Positions 35,791 to 44,064 of a DNA stretch of 64,000 nucleotides are shown here, piece after piece. The position numbers and the translations under genes were made by a program. The stretch is from Burkholderia arboris (GTDB taxonomy: Bacteria > Pseudomonadota > Gammaproteobacteria > Burkholderiales > Burkholderiaceae). Every line of letters starts with the position of its first letter. Position 1 is the stretch's first letter. The stretch covers positions 208,624-272,623 of the forward strand of contig NZ_CABVPX010000008.1 of the NCBI RefSeq assembly GCF_902499125.1, read 5' to 3'. The notes below the pieces were generated by a model, which made no database searches, was not told where the DNA came from, and worked only from the letters and a program-made list of their open reading frames with translations.

Positions 35791-35910
35791 TTAATTGAAC
35801 AATGACGCCGGTGCGGCTGCGTGCAGCGGCGGGATATCTTGAACTTCCTTACCGAATCTGCTGGCCCTTCATGGTTTCTGCGGCCGTACCTGGAATACGC
35901 ACCATTTGAA

Positions 35911-35926
35911 ACCGATCATTCTCAAA
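35911..35926. promoter_or_regulatory. candidate TetR operator, copy 2
   Basis: ACCGATCATTCTCAAA differs from copy 1 at one base. It lies between the TetR stop and the transporter, just downstream (minus strand) of a TTGATT hexamer at 35934-35929, where the transporter promoter should be. Confidence 0.6.
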
Positions 35927-35939
35927 ATAATCAAAAAAA

Positions 35940-36551
35940 TCAGGTCAGCGCCCGCATTGCGATTTCGACGATCGAGGCCAGTTCCGCCTCCGACGCACTC
36001 GACTTGCCCAGCACGCGCATGCCCTGGATCAGACACAGCAGGAACCGGCCAACCTCCTCCGGATCGAGGTTCCGGTCGAAATCGCCCGACTGCTGGCCGC
36101 GTGCGACCGCAAGGCTGAACTGCGTGCCGATGCGCAGCAGCGTCGATTCGATGTACGGCCGCAACGCGTCGTCGCCGGGCAGCAGCTCGACGGCCGAATT
36201 CGTGATGAGACAGCCGCGGCGCTCCGACAGCCGCACACCGATTTCCGTGTAGTACAGCAGCGCTTCCCTGAGCGCCTGCCGCGGCGGCAGATCTGCCGCG
36301 AGACGCTCCTTGAGCCGGGCGATCGCCCCTTCCGCGTAACGATCGAACGCGGCGACCAGCAACCCGTGCTTGTCGCCGAACGTGCGGTACAGGCTGCCGC
36401 GAAACACGCCGGTCGCCTCGCACAGCGTATCGATCGACGTCGCGTGGTACCCCTGCTCCCAGAACACGCGCGCAGCCGCGTCGATCACCTCGTCGGGGTC
36501 GAATTCGCGTGGGCGCCCCCTGTCACGGGAGCCGGGAGAGGTCGGGCTCAT
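35940..36551 (-). CDS. TetR-family transcriptional repressor
   Basis: A 203-residue TetR protein. The N-terminal DNA-binding domain is clear (EVIDAAARVFWEQGYHATSIDTLCEATGVFRGSLYRTFGDKHGLL); the C-terminal ligand domain has a TetR_C shape with a possible Cys sensor (RRGCLITNS). Three copies of one 16-bp sequence flank it and the EamA transporter gene, one inside its own promoter. It probably represses both genes. The inducer is unknown. Confidence 0.92.
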   Translation of the reverse strand: MSPTSPGSRDRGRPREFDPDEVIDAAARVFWEQGYHATSIDTLCEATGVFRGSLYRTFGDKHGLLVAAFDRYAEGAIARLKERLAADLPPRQALREALLYYTEIGVRLSERRGCLITNSAVELLPGDDALRPYIESTLLRIGTQFSLAVARGQQSGDFDRNLDPEEVGRFLLCLIQGMRVLGKSSASEAELASIVEIAMRALT

Positions 36552-36559
36552 GAGTCCGG

Positions 36560-36588
36560 ATATTAGAACCGATCATTCCCAAAATCAA
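36560..36588 (-). promoter_or_regulatory. tetR promoter with operator copy 3 in the spacer
   Basis: On the minus strand TTGATT (36588-36583) and TAATAT (36565-36560) are 17 bp apart, a strong sigma-70 promoter. The third copy of the shared site, ACCGATCATTCCCAAA on the plus strand (36568-36583), fills the spacer almost exactly, which suits direct autorepression. Confidence 0.7.
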
Positions 36589-36647
36589 GCGCCGTCGATC
36601 GCTTGCTTGCGCGGCGCACGCCGGCAATGGTGCCGGCCCTGAACGAC

Positions 36648-36681
36648 GAAAGCCCGACCGGTTGCAGCCGGTCGGGCTTTC
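36648..36681. terminator. intrinsic terminator of the permease end of the betaine run
   Basis: A perfect 14-bp inverted repeat (arms 36648-36661 and 36668-36681, GAAAGCCCGACCGG and complement) with a 6-base loop lies 77 bp after the permease stop codon. Its A/T-rich ends make it usable from both strands. Confidence 0.85.
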
Positions 36682-36757
36682 GTTGCTTGCCGCGAGATCG
36701 ATCGCACCGCCCGTGTGCGGTTTCCGGGCGGTGCGCGCCGTTACACGGCCCGACGCG

Positions 36758-38413
36758 TCACTTCACCCACGCGAAGTAATACGACAGCCAGATCGTCAGC
36801 CCCGCGCCGATCAGCGCGGCGTACGGCATCAGGTTCAGCCACATCGCGCGCTTCGGCACTTCGAGCTCCATGTCGCGCTGCATCTGCGCCGGGAAACGGC
36901 CGCGATCCTGCCAGTAGTGGCGGAACAGGAACACCGGCACGATCAGCAGCATCGCGATCAGCCCGTTGCGCAGCGTGCCGTCGCCCTGCAGGTTCGCGCC
37001 CGCGCCGACATAGACGAGGTTCGCGTAGCCGCACAGCGAGCCTGCGACGAGCAGCCAGGTCGGGCAGCGGAACGGCCGATCCCAGTTGCCGCGATCCATC
37101 CGGTGGATCCAGCCCGACTGAAGATTCAGGAATACGAACAGCATGTAGCAGACGTTCGAGATCGACAGCACCGTCATGTAGTCCGACATCATCAGCAACA
37201 CGAGGTTGAAGCCGAGGTCGGTCCACATTGCACGCGTGGGCGAGCCGTGCTCGTTCACGTGCGACAGGTACTTCGGCAGCCAGCCGTCGACCGATGCCTG
37301 GTACAGCGTGCGCGACGAGCCCATCATCGACGTCATCACGATCAGCAGGATCGACAGCATCAGCATCACGACGACCGCATTCGCGACCCACGCGCCGCCG
37401 CCGACGATCTTCGCCATCGCAGCCGCGACGCCGGTGCCGTCGCCGATCGACGGATCGAGCATCGCCTGCGTGCCGAGCGCGCCCTGGAACGCCAGCGGCA
37501 CGAGCGTCATCACGACGAGGCACAGCGCGCCCGACCAGAAGATCGCCTTCGCGGTATCGCGGCGCGGATCGCGGAATTCGCGCGTGTAGCAGACGGCCGT
37601 TTCGAAGCCGTACGACGCCCAGCCGGCCATGAACATCGCGCCGAGCGCCATCGTGACGCCCTGCCCGTTCCACGAGCCGAAGGTCGCGGCCGTGAGGTTG
37701 CCGTGCGCGTCGTGACCGAGCGGCAGCAGCGGGAGCAGGTTCGACATCGGCACGTCGCCGGTGACGAACGGCACGATGCCGACGATCAGCAGCGGCGTGA
37801 GCGATGCAATGCCGAGGATGCGCTGCGTGCGCGCCGCCTTCGATGCACCGCTGTGCTGAAGCTTGAACGTGATGAGAAGCAGGATCGTCGCGATGATGAA
37901 CGTCGCATTGATCCGCAGGGACAGACCCGGCTTGATGAACCCGAGATCCGCAATCTTGAGCTGCCACTGCAGCACCGCCGCGTTGGCGGGAAAGAGGCTC
38001 GTGAGCGCATAACTCGCCGCGAGGCCGCAGCCGAGCGCGAGCATCGGCGACCACGCGAGCCAGTTGCACCACACGGACACCGGGGCAATCAGCTTGCTGT
38101 AACGGACCCAGCCGATCGCGCCATACACCGACGCGCCGCCCGATTTATGGGGAAATAGCCCCGATATTTCCGCATAAGTCGCGCTTTGAATCAGCCCCAT
38201 CGTGATCGCGGCGATCCAGATCGCCCACGCGGGCTGGCCGATCGTCGCGCATACGCCGCCGATCGTGAACAGCACGCCTGCCGGCACGCCGCTCGTTACC
38301 CAGAATGCGTCTTTCCAAGTCAGGCCACGATGCAGCGTGTGGCCCGTCGAATCATGTGAGATGGTTGCCTCAACATCACTGGTGCTGTTCGCACGCAGTC
38401 CTGCCTGACTCAT
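36758..38413 (-). CDS. APC-family amino acid/amine permease
   Basis: A 551-residue inner-membrane permease with about 12 helices. It starts MSQAGLRANSTSDVEAT after a strong GAGGAGG ribosome site. GVPAGVLFTIGGVCATIG opens the first helix pair, and GWASYGFETAVCYTREFRDPRRDT is typical of amino acid/polyamine permeases. It is the last gene of the glycine betaine run, 225 bp after the binding-protein gene, so a betaine breakdown intermediate or an amino acid is a likely substrate. This is inferred from position. Confidence 0.85.
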   Translation of the reverse strand: MSQAGLRANSTSDVEATISHDSTGHTLHRGLTWKDAFWVTSGVPAGVLFTIGGVCATIGQPAWAIWIAAITMGLIQSATYAEISGLFPHKSGGASVYGAIGWVRYSKLIAPVSVWCNWLAWSPMLALGCGLAASYALTSLFPANAAVLQWQLKIADLGFIKPGLSLRINATFIIATILLLITFKLQHSGASKAARTQRILGIASLTPLLIVGIVPFVTGDVPMSNLLPLLPLGHDAHGNLTAATFGSWNGQGVTMALGAMFMAGWASYGFETAVCYTREFRDPRRDTAKAIFWSGALCLVVMTLVPLAFQGALGTQAMLDPSIGDGTGVAAAMAKIVGGGAWVANAVVVMLMLSILLIVMTSMMGSSRTLYQASVDGWLPKYLSHVNEHGSPTRAMWTDLGFNLVLLMMSDYMTVLSISNVCYMLFVFLNLQSGWIHRMDRGNWDRPFRCPTWLLVAGSLCGYANLVYVGAGANLQGDGTLRNGLIAMLLIVPVFLFRHYWQDRGRFPAQMQRDMELEVPKRAMWLNLMPYAALIGAGLTIWLSYYFAWVK

Positions 38414-38638
38414 CCAATTCCTCCTCTCGAGCAGAGTTGGCGCTTCAGCGCCTACTCTGGTCCGATGCAAAGCAGATGACTCCGCACAAGGGCGCTAGTG
38501 TAACAACTTACGCGCTTTTTTGCAGAATCAGAAAAACAATTCCGGGAAATGGCCGCATTGCATCACGATTATTTCGGATTCCTGCGTACCACTCCCGGCG
38601 TGTCTCTTTAATGGTTCGTATGACGTATCGTCTGATAC

Positions 38639-39502
38639 TTACTGCGCGCCTTCCGTCCACGAATTCACACGGTCCGAATGCGCCGCAATCCACGCATCGG
38701 CGGCCGCTTCGGGCTTCGATCCGTTCTGGATCGCGAGCATCACGCTATCGATTTCACCCGGCTTCCACTGGAATTTTTTCAGGAACGCGACAACCGGCTT
38801 GGCCTTCGTTTCGAGCCCCGGATTCACGACGCTGTCGACGTGCTCGGCGCCGCCGAACACCTTCTTCGGATCCTCGAGGAAGCGCAGCTTCCACTTCGCG
38901 AACATCCAGTGCGGCGCCCAGCCCGTCACGATCACCGGCTTGTTCGCATTGACCGAACGCGACAGCTCGGCCGTCATCGCGCTGCCCGAACTCGGCATCA
39001 GCGTGTAGCTCAGGCCGTAGCTCTTGATCGCGTCGTCGGTCTTGCGCATCACGCCCGCACCTGCGTCGATGCCGACGATCCGGCCACCGAAGCTGCCCTT
39101 CTCCGCATTCAGGTCGTCGATGCTCTTCGCCTTCACGTACGCGGGCACGATCAGGCCGATCTTGGCATCGGGGAAGTTCGCGCCGAGGTCGACGACCTTG
39201 GCCTTGTATTCATCCCAGTACGAGCCGTGCGTGACCGGCAGCCACGCGGACAGCGTCGCATCGAGATCGCCACGCGCGACGCCCTGCCACATGATCCCGG
39301 CAGCGACCGGTACGAGCTGGACCTGATAACCGAGCTTCTTCTCGATCACGCGCGCCGCGACGTTCGAGGTCGCAACGCTGTCGTCCCAGCCTTCGACGTA
39401 ACCGATCTTCAGCGTCGGCTTCGTATCGGCGAGCGCCGACGCGCTCAGTGCCACCATCGCCGACAGTGCGCCGGTCCACAACAGTTTTCCGAACAGCTTC
39501 AT
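38639..39502 (-). CDS. periplasmic glycine betaine-binding protein (OpuAC type)
   Basis: A 287-residue binding protein. A signal peptide ends about residue 25 (SASALAD), and TLKIGYVEGWDDSVATSNVAARVIEKKLGY opens the mature domain. AWLPVTHGSYWDEYK and VTGWAPHWMFAKWKLRFLEDP hold the aromatic cage residues. It differs in sequence from the two other OpuAC proteins in the window. It lies after gbcB in the betaine run, again without permease or ATPase genes. The start at 39502 follows AAGGAG. Confidence 0.9.
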   Translation of the reverse strand: MKLFGKLLWTGALSAMVALSASALADTKPTLKIGYVEGWDDSVATSNVAARVIEKKLGYQVQLVPVAAGIMWQGVARGDLDATLSAWLPVTHGSYWDEYKAKVVDLGANFPDAKIGLIVPAYVKAKSIDDLNAEKGSFGGRIVGIDAGAGVMRKTDDAIKSYGLSYTLMPSSGSAMTAELSRSVNANKPVIVTGWAPHWMFAKWKLRFLEDPKKVFGGAEHVDSVVNPGLETKAKPVVAFLKKFQWKPGEIDSVMLAIQNGSKPEAAADAWIAAHSDRVNSWTEGAQ

Positions 39503-39593
39503 GGTCGATCTCCTTGATATGCGCACCGTGCGCGTTGTCTCTCTAGGTTCTTCAACCACAAATCCGCGGTATCGTTGTTTTCCGACGGATGCT

Positions 39594-39618
39594 TGTCCGG
39601 GTGCGACGCACCCGGACA
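39594..39618. terminator. stem-loop after gbcB
   Basis: A perfect 11-bp inverted repeat (39594-39604 with 39608-39618, TGTCCGGGTGC and complement) with a 3-base loop begins 19 bp after the gbcB stop. No T tract follows, so it may only slow polymerase or protect the 3' end of the gbc message. Confidence 0.5.
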
Positions 39619-39636
39619 GCCGATGGCGGGTTTCGA

Positions 39637-40785
39637 CTACTTGTCGATCACGAGATCCGACAGCGGCTTGCTGCAGCACAGCAGCACCATCCCCTGGTCG
39701 ATCTCGCGCTGGCGGATGCCGCCGTTGTGCTTCATGTCGACCTGCCCCGACACGAGCTTCACCTTGCAGGTGCCGCACATGCCCTGCGTGCACGAGGCCG
39801 GCAGCCGCACGCCCGACTGGCGCGCAGCATCCAGCACGTGCTGCTCCGACCCGCACGCAATCTCTCGATTGCTCTTCGCGAAGCTCACCGTGAACTGCTT
39901 CGTCGCGGCGTCGCCGCCTTCGGCCGGCGGCGCGAGATCGGCAAGCAGCTCGTCGCTCGCGGTCTGCGCGAGCGTTTCGAACGAGAAGCTCTCCTCGTGA
40001 TACTGCTTGCGATCGAAGCCGGCTTCGTCGAGCAGGTCGCGCACGGCCTTCATGTACGGCGCGGGGCCGCACGTGAAGATCTCGCGCTCCATGAAATCCG
40101 GTGCGATCAGCTTCAGCAGCGGCAGCGTCAGGAAGCCCGTGACGCCCGGCCAGTTCGTGCGCGCGCCCAGGCGCTCGACGACGAACGACGTGCGAAAGTT
40201 CGTATGATTCGACGCGATCAGGTCGAGCTCGCGCGCGAAGATGATGTCGTCCGGCGTGCGCGCGCTGTGCACGAACAGGATGTCGCGATCTTCCGCGAGA
40301 TCATGGTGTGCGCGGCTCATCGACATCAGCGGCGTGACGCCCGAGCCGGCCGACAGGAACAGGTACTTGCGCGCCGGATGCCGTGCGCACGTGAACTCGC
40401 CGGCCGGGCCGAGCACGCGCACCGGTGCGCCCGGCTGCAGGTTGTCGTGCAGCCAGTTCGACACCTTGCCGCCCGGCACGCGCTTCACCGTGATCGACAC
40501 CGTGTGCGGCCGCGCCGGCGACGACGAGATCGTGTAGCAGCGGTTGATCGTTTCGCCGTCGATGTCGAGCTCGAGCGTGAGGAACTGCCCGGGCTCGAAC
40601 GAGAACGAGCGGCCCTGCGGCGAACGGAAGAAGAAACTCTTCACGTCGTGCGTTTCCTGCCGCACTTGGCAGCACACCAGCGTTTCCTCGACGTCGCTCG
40701 TCCAGCGCTCGGGAAGGGCGTTCCAGAACGCCGGGCGCGTGACCCGGCTGTCCGTCGGCTCGAAATTGGCCGCATCTCGCATCAT
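39637..40785 (-). CDS. gbcB: glycine betaine monooxygenase reductase subunit
   Basis: A 382-residue ferredoxin reductase fusion. The FAD domain is shown by NRCYTISSSPARPHTVSITVKRVPGG, the NAD(P) domain by FLSAGSGVTPLMSMSRA and IFTCGPAPYMKAV, and the C-terminal plant-type 2Fe-2S ferredoxin by CTQGMCGTCKVKL and a late Cys pair. It passes electrons from NADH to GbcA. ATG-ATG at 40785/40782 gives two near starts; the first has the better spacing from GGAG. It lies 29 bp after gbcA. Confidence 0.94.
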   Translation of the reverse strand: MMRDAANFEPTDSRVTRPAFWNALPERWTSDVEETLVCCQVRQETHDVKSFFFRSPQGRSFSFEPGQFLTLELDIDGETINRCYTISSSPARPHTVSITVKRVPGGKVSNWLHDNLQPGAPVRVLGPAGEFTCARHPARKYLFLSAGSGVTPLMSMSRAHHDLAEDRDILFVHSARTPDDIIFARELDLIASNHTNFRTSFVVERLGARTNWPGVTGFLTLPLLKLIAPDFMEREIFTCGPAPYMKAVRDLLDEAGFDRKQYHEESFSFETLAQTASDELLADLAPPAEGGDAATKQFTVSFAKSNREIACGSEQHVLDAARQSGVRLPASCTQGMCGTCKVKLVSGQVDMKHNGGIRQREIDQGMVLLCCSKPLSDLVIDK

Positions 40786-40814
40786 GTCTTGCTCCGCTTG
40801 TCCGCTGCTATGAC

Positions 40815-42056
40815 CTATTCGCCGGTTTTTTCGGCGAGCCGGCCGATGTACCAGGCCGAGAATTTTTCGACGAGACCTTCCGTGAACGGCGAATACGGGC
40901 CCGGTTCGTACGCGCTGCTGGTCGCGCCGCGCTGCGAGAATTCGACGAGCGCGCGATCCTGGTCGTTGGTCGCGTTCCACACGGCCGTGAGGTTCTTCAC
41001 GTCGTAGTCGATGCCTTCCTTCGCGTCCTTGTGCACGAGCCACTTCGTGCGCACGAGCGTCTTGCCGGCCGACAGCGGGATCACCGAGAACGTCACGATG
41101 TGATCGCTCATGAAGTGGTGCCACGAGTTCGGCTGCGTCCAGAACGACAGGCCGCCGAGGTCGGCCTTGTCGAAGCCGCCGAGCAGCTTCTTCGAGGCGA
41201 CCTTCGCGTCGAGCGTCTGCGATTCGCCGCTGCGGTCGAGCGGCAGGCGCTGCGTGCGGAAACCCGTCACGTCCAGCAGCTTTTCGATCTCCTCGGACGG
41301 CAGGCCCATCTCGGCCCACTCCTTGCCGCGGCGCACGCACGTCTCTGCAAATGCGTCCATGCCTTCGGCGTTCGCGTCGGAACGCTGGTAGCCGAAGCCG
41401 TATTCGTACAGCGAGATCGTCAGCTCCGGATGGTTCGCGACGCAGTGATAGCACTCGCGGTTGTTCTCCATCGTGAGCTTCCAGTTGCCTTCCTCGATGA
41501 TGTCGATCTGCGCGGCGATCTTCGTGCTCGGCAGGTCGTGCGGCAGCAGGTACGGCTCCATCTCGGCGCGCATCTGCGCGAAATCGACCGGCGGCTCGTC
41601 GGCCAGGCAGATGAAGATCAGGCCCGCGAGGTTCTCGACGTGCACCGACTTCAGGCTGTGCTTGCAGCGGTCGAACTTCTCGCCCATGTGCTCGGCGAAC
41701 ATCAGCTGGCCCGTCAGGTTGTACGTCCAGCTGTGGTACGGGCACACGATGTTGCCGACCGAGCCCTTGTCCTCGTTGCACAGGCGCGCACCGCGGTGAC
41801 GGCACACGTTGTGGAACGCGCGGATCGCCATGTCGTCGTCGCGCACGATCAGGATCGAATCGCTCCCCAGTTCCACGGTCACGTAGTCGCCCGGCTCGGG
41901 AATGTCCGGTTCGACCGCCACCTGGATCCAGTGCTGGCGGAAAATCGCCTCCATGTCGAGCGCGAAGATGTCCTCGCTCGTGTAGAACGGTGCATCGAGG
42001 CTGTGCCCTTCCTTGCGCCGCTCGATCAGTGCACGAATGTCTGCCGATACTTTCAT
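40815..42056 (-). CDS. gbcA: glycine betaine monooxygenase, Rieske oxygenase subunit
   Basis: A 413-residue ring-hydroxylating-type oxygenase that demethylates glycine betaine to dimethylglycine and formaldehyde. The Rieske 2Fe-2S ligands are C85 and H87 (CRHRG) and C105 and H108 (CPYHSW). The mononuclear iron ligands include H204 and H209 in NRECYHCVANHPEL. Length and sequence fit GbcA. Here it follows the dgc/etf genes on the same strand, rather than standing as a separate gbcAB unit as in Pseudomonas. Confidence 0.95.
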   Translation of the reverse strand: MKVSADIRALIERRKEGHSLDAPFYTSEDIFALDMEAIFRQHWIQVAVEPDIPEPGDYVTVELGSDSILIVRDDDMAIRAFHNVCRHRGARLCNEDKGSVGNIVCPYHSWTYNLTGQLMFAEHMGEKFDRCKHSLKSVHVENLAGLIFICLADEPPVDFAQMRAEMEPYLLPHDLPSTKIAAQIDIIEEGNWKLTMENNRECYHCVANHPELTISLYEYGFGYQRSDANAEGMDAFAETCVRRGKEWAEMGLPSEEIEKLLDVTGFRTQRLPLDRSGESQTLDAKVASKKLLGGFDKADLGGLSFWTQPNSWHHFMSDHIVTFSVIPLSAGKTLVRTKWLVHKDAKEGIDYDVKNLTAVWNATNDQDRALVEFSQRGATSSAYEPGPYSPFTEGLVEKFSAWYIGRLAEKTGE

Positions 42057-42108
42057 CGTTTGCTCCGGATTCCTTGCATCCCTGGGTTCTTGCCGACAGG
42101 CATCAAAA

Positions 42109-42894
42109 TCAGTAGTCGATGAGCTGATGCTCTCGCAGATACGCGAGGATCACTTGTGCTTTTTCGACCGAACTCCCTTCATTTACGACGTTGCCGCCAC
42201 GGCTTTCGGTCGTCGTCGCGGACAGCATCCGGGCATGCCCGGAACGCTTCTCGGCGGCGACCAGTTTTACGGGTTTACGCTCGACCGGCCCGACCGTCCA
42301 CGCGGCCGCGTCGGCGTCCGCGCCGGGCGCCGCGAGCGCCGGCCGGATCGCGCCGGCGCGCAGCCGCGCATACGCGTAGCGCGGCTCGGCATTGGCGAGC
42401 GGATGGACGGCAATCACGGCCGGCAGCGCGGCATCGACGCGCCGCCGCAGCCCTTTCGGCAAAAATTGCCGGACGGCCGCACGGCCGCCTTCGACCGTCA
42501 CGTCGACGGCCGAGCCGACGAGCGGATAGCCGAGCGCCGCGGCGATGCGATACGGCAACATCCCGGTGTCGTACGCGCCCTCGGCGCGCGTGCCGGTCAG
42601 CACGAGGTCGTAGCCTTCGATGCGTGCGGCAAGCGCGTGCACGGCATCGTCGCCGTCGCGGCAGGCCAGCACTTCGACCTCCCGCGCACCGAGCGCGAGA
42701 TAGTCGGCAAGCGCCGCATTCGCGGGGTCGCCGGCATGGATCACGTCGAGCTTCGCGCGATGTTGCCCGGCGAGCTGGCGACCGGTTTCGAGCGCGGCTG
42801 CGTCGTTGCGGCTGTAGCGCGCGACGCCGCTGACCGGATGCCGGCCGACGGACACGAGCACCGCGATGCGTTGCAGCGGGCGGGGGGCGTTCAT
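42109..42894 (-). CDS. electron transfer flavoprotein beta-like subunit of the dgc system
   Basis: A 261-residue ETF beta-family protein: RIAVLVSVGRHPVSG at the start, GYDLVLTGTRAEGAYDTGMLPYRIAAALGYPL as the family signature. It overlaps the alpha-like gene by ATGA. With that protein it should carry electrons from dimethylglycine demethylation to DgcB. These ETF genes also accompany dgcAB in Pseudomonas. The C-terminal tail (KAQVILAYLREHQLIDY) is as expected. Confidence 0.9.
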   Translation of the reverse strand: MNAPRPLQRIAVLVSVGRHPVSGVARYSRNDAAALETGRQLAGQHRAKLDVIHAGDPANAALADYLALGAREVEVLACRDGDDAVHALAARIEGYDLVLTGTRAEGAYDTGMLPYRIAAALGYPLVGSAVDVTVEGGRAAVRQFLPKGLRRRVDAALPAVIAVHPLANAEPRYAYARLRAGAIRPALAAPGADADAAAWTVGPVERKPVKLVAAEKRSGHARMLSATTTESRGGNVVNEGSSVEKAQVILAYLREHQLIDY

Positions 42895-44060
42895 GCGGCG
42901 ACTCCTTCGGGTTCACGCGTGCCGACCGCGGCCGGCGATTCGCCGCGCGCGGCGCGCGCAGCCTGCACCTGTTCGATCAGCGCGGCAATCGTCCCCTGCG
43001 CGTCGCCGACCACCGTCAGGTTCGCGCGCTTCGCGATCGGCGCGCTGCCGTCGAGGTTCACCGCGATCACGTGGCGGCAATCCTTGATCCCCTGCAAGTG
43101 CTGCACCGCGCCCGAGATGCCGAACGCGATGTACACGCTCGCCTCGACCGTCTTGCCGGTCGCGCCGACCTGCTTGTCGCGCGTGAAGTGGCCGTTGTCG
43201 ACCGCGACGCGGCTCGCGCCGATCGCCGCGCCGAACGCACCGGCCAGCTGCTCGAACGCGCCGATGTCGGACACACCGTTGCCGGCCGACACGATGAAAT
43301 CGGCTTCCTCGAGCGCAACCTGGGCCGCGTCGATTTCGTCGAGGCCGAGATCGCGGTATGGCTGTGCGGCATCGCCTGCCGGGCGGATGAAGTCGGCGGC
43401 CAGGCGCTCGCCAGCACCGACGAACGGCAGCTTCGCGTCGACCGCGTTCTGCGCAAGCAGGATCACGTCGGGGAGCGCTCGCGTCGCAAACGCACGCCCG
43501 GCCTGCGCATACGCGCCGACATGCTTCGCGTCGATTTCGACGACGTGGGTCGCGACGCTCGCGCCGGCGGCCGCCGCGTAACGCCGGCCGAGATCGCCGT
43601 CGCCCGTCGCGTTGTCGGGCACGAATACGTGTTTCGGCGCGAGCGCGGCCACACAGGCCTGCAACGCTTGCAGTTCGCTTTCGGGATCGAACGCGCGGCG
43701 CTCGAAGCCGGTCAGCTCGAGCAGCTTGTCGACGCCGAGTTCAGCCGCGTCGTCCTTCAGCTCGCCGAACGCGAGCAGCGCGACTTCGGTCTGTGCGTCG
43801 GCCAGCACCGCGGCGGCGGCAATCGCCTGCCGCGAATGGTCGTCGAGCGCACCGCGCTCGCTGTGCGCCACCACCAGCATCACGTGCTTCGGGTCCTGCA
43901 ACGCGCGGCGAGGCTTCGCGGCCGCCGCGCCGTGACCGTGCGCGGACCACTGCGCGGCGTTCGCATCGGCGCTGCCTTCCTCGCCGAGCGTGATGCGCTT
44001 CAGGCCGGCGGCCGTGATGATGAACGGCCGGCGCGGATCGATTCGTTTGATCGTGTTCAT
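42891..44060 (-). CDS. electron transfer flavoprotein alpha-like subunit of the dgc system
   Basis: A 389-residue ETF alpha-family protein, longer than the usual 310-320 because of an N-terminal extension (MNTIKRIDPRRPFIITAAG). The FAD-binding C-terminal domain is intact: VGATGKTVEASVYIAFGISG and VIAVNLDGSAPIAKRANL. It starts 4 bp after dgcB. A partner for DgcB in dimethylglycine oxidation is the natural role, as known around dgcAB in P. aeruginosa. A longer frame to 44162 was rejected since it runs into dgcB. Confidence 0.9.
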   Translation of the reverse strand: MNTIKRIDPRRPFIITAAGLKRITLGEEGSADANAAQWSAHGHGAAAAKPRRALQDPKHVMLVVAHSERGALDDHSRQAIAAAAVLADAQTEVALLAFGELKDDAAELGVDKLLELTGFERRAFDPESELQALQACVAALAPKHVFVPDNATGDGDLGRRYAAAAGASVATHVVEIDAKHVGAYAQAGRAFATRALPDVILLAQNAVDAKLPFVGAGERLAADFIRPAGDAAQPYRDLGLDEIDAAQVALEEADFIVSAGNGVSDIGAFEQLAGAFGAAIGASRVAVDNGHFTRDKQVGATGKTVEASVYIAFGISGAVQHLQGIKDCRHVIAVNLDGSAPIAKRANLTVVGDAQGTIAALIEQVQAARAARGESPAAVGTREPEGVAA

Positions 44061-44064
44061 CGAT

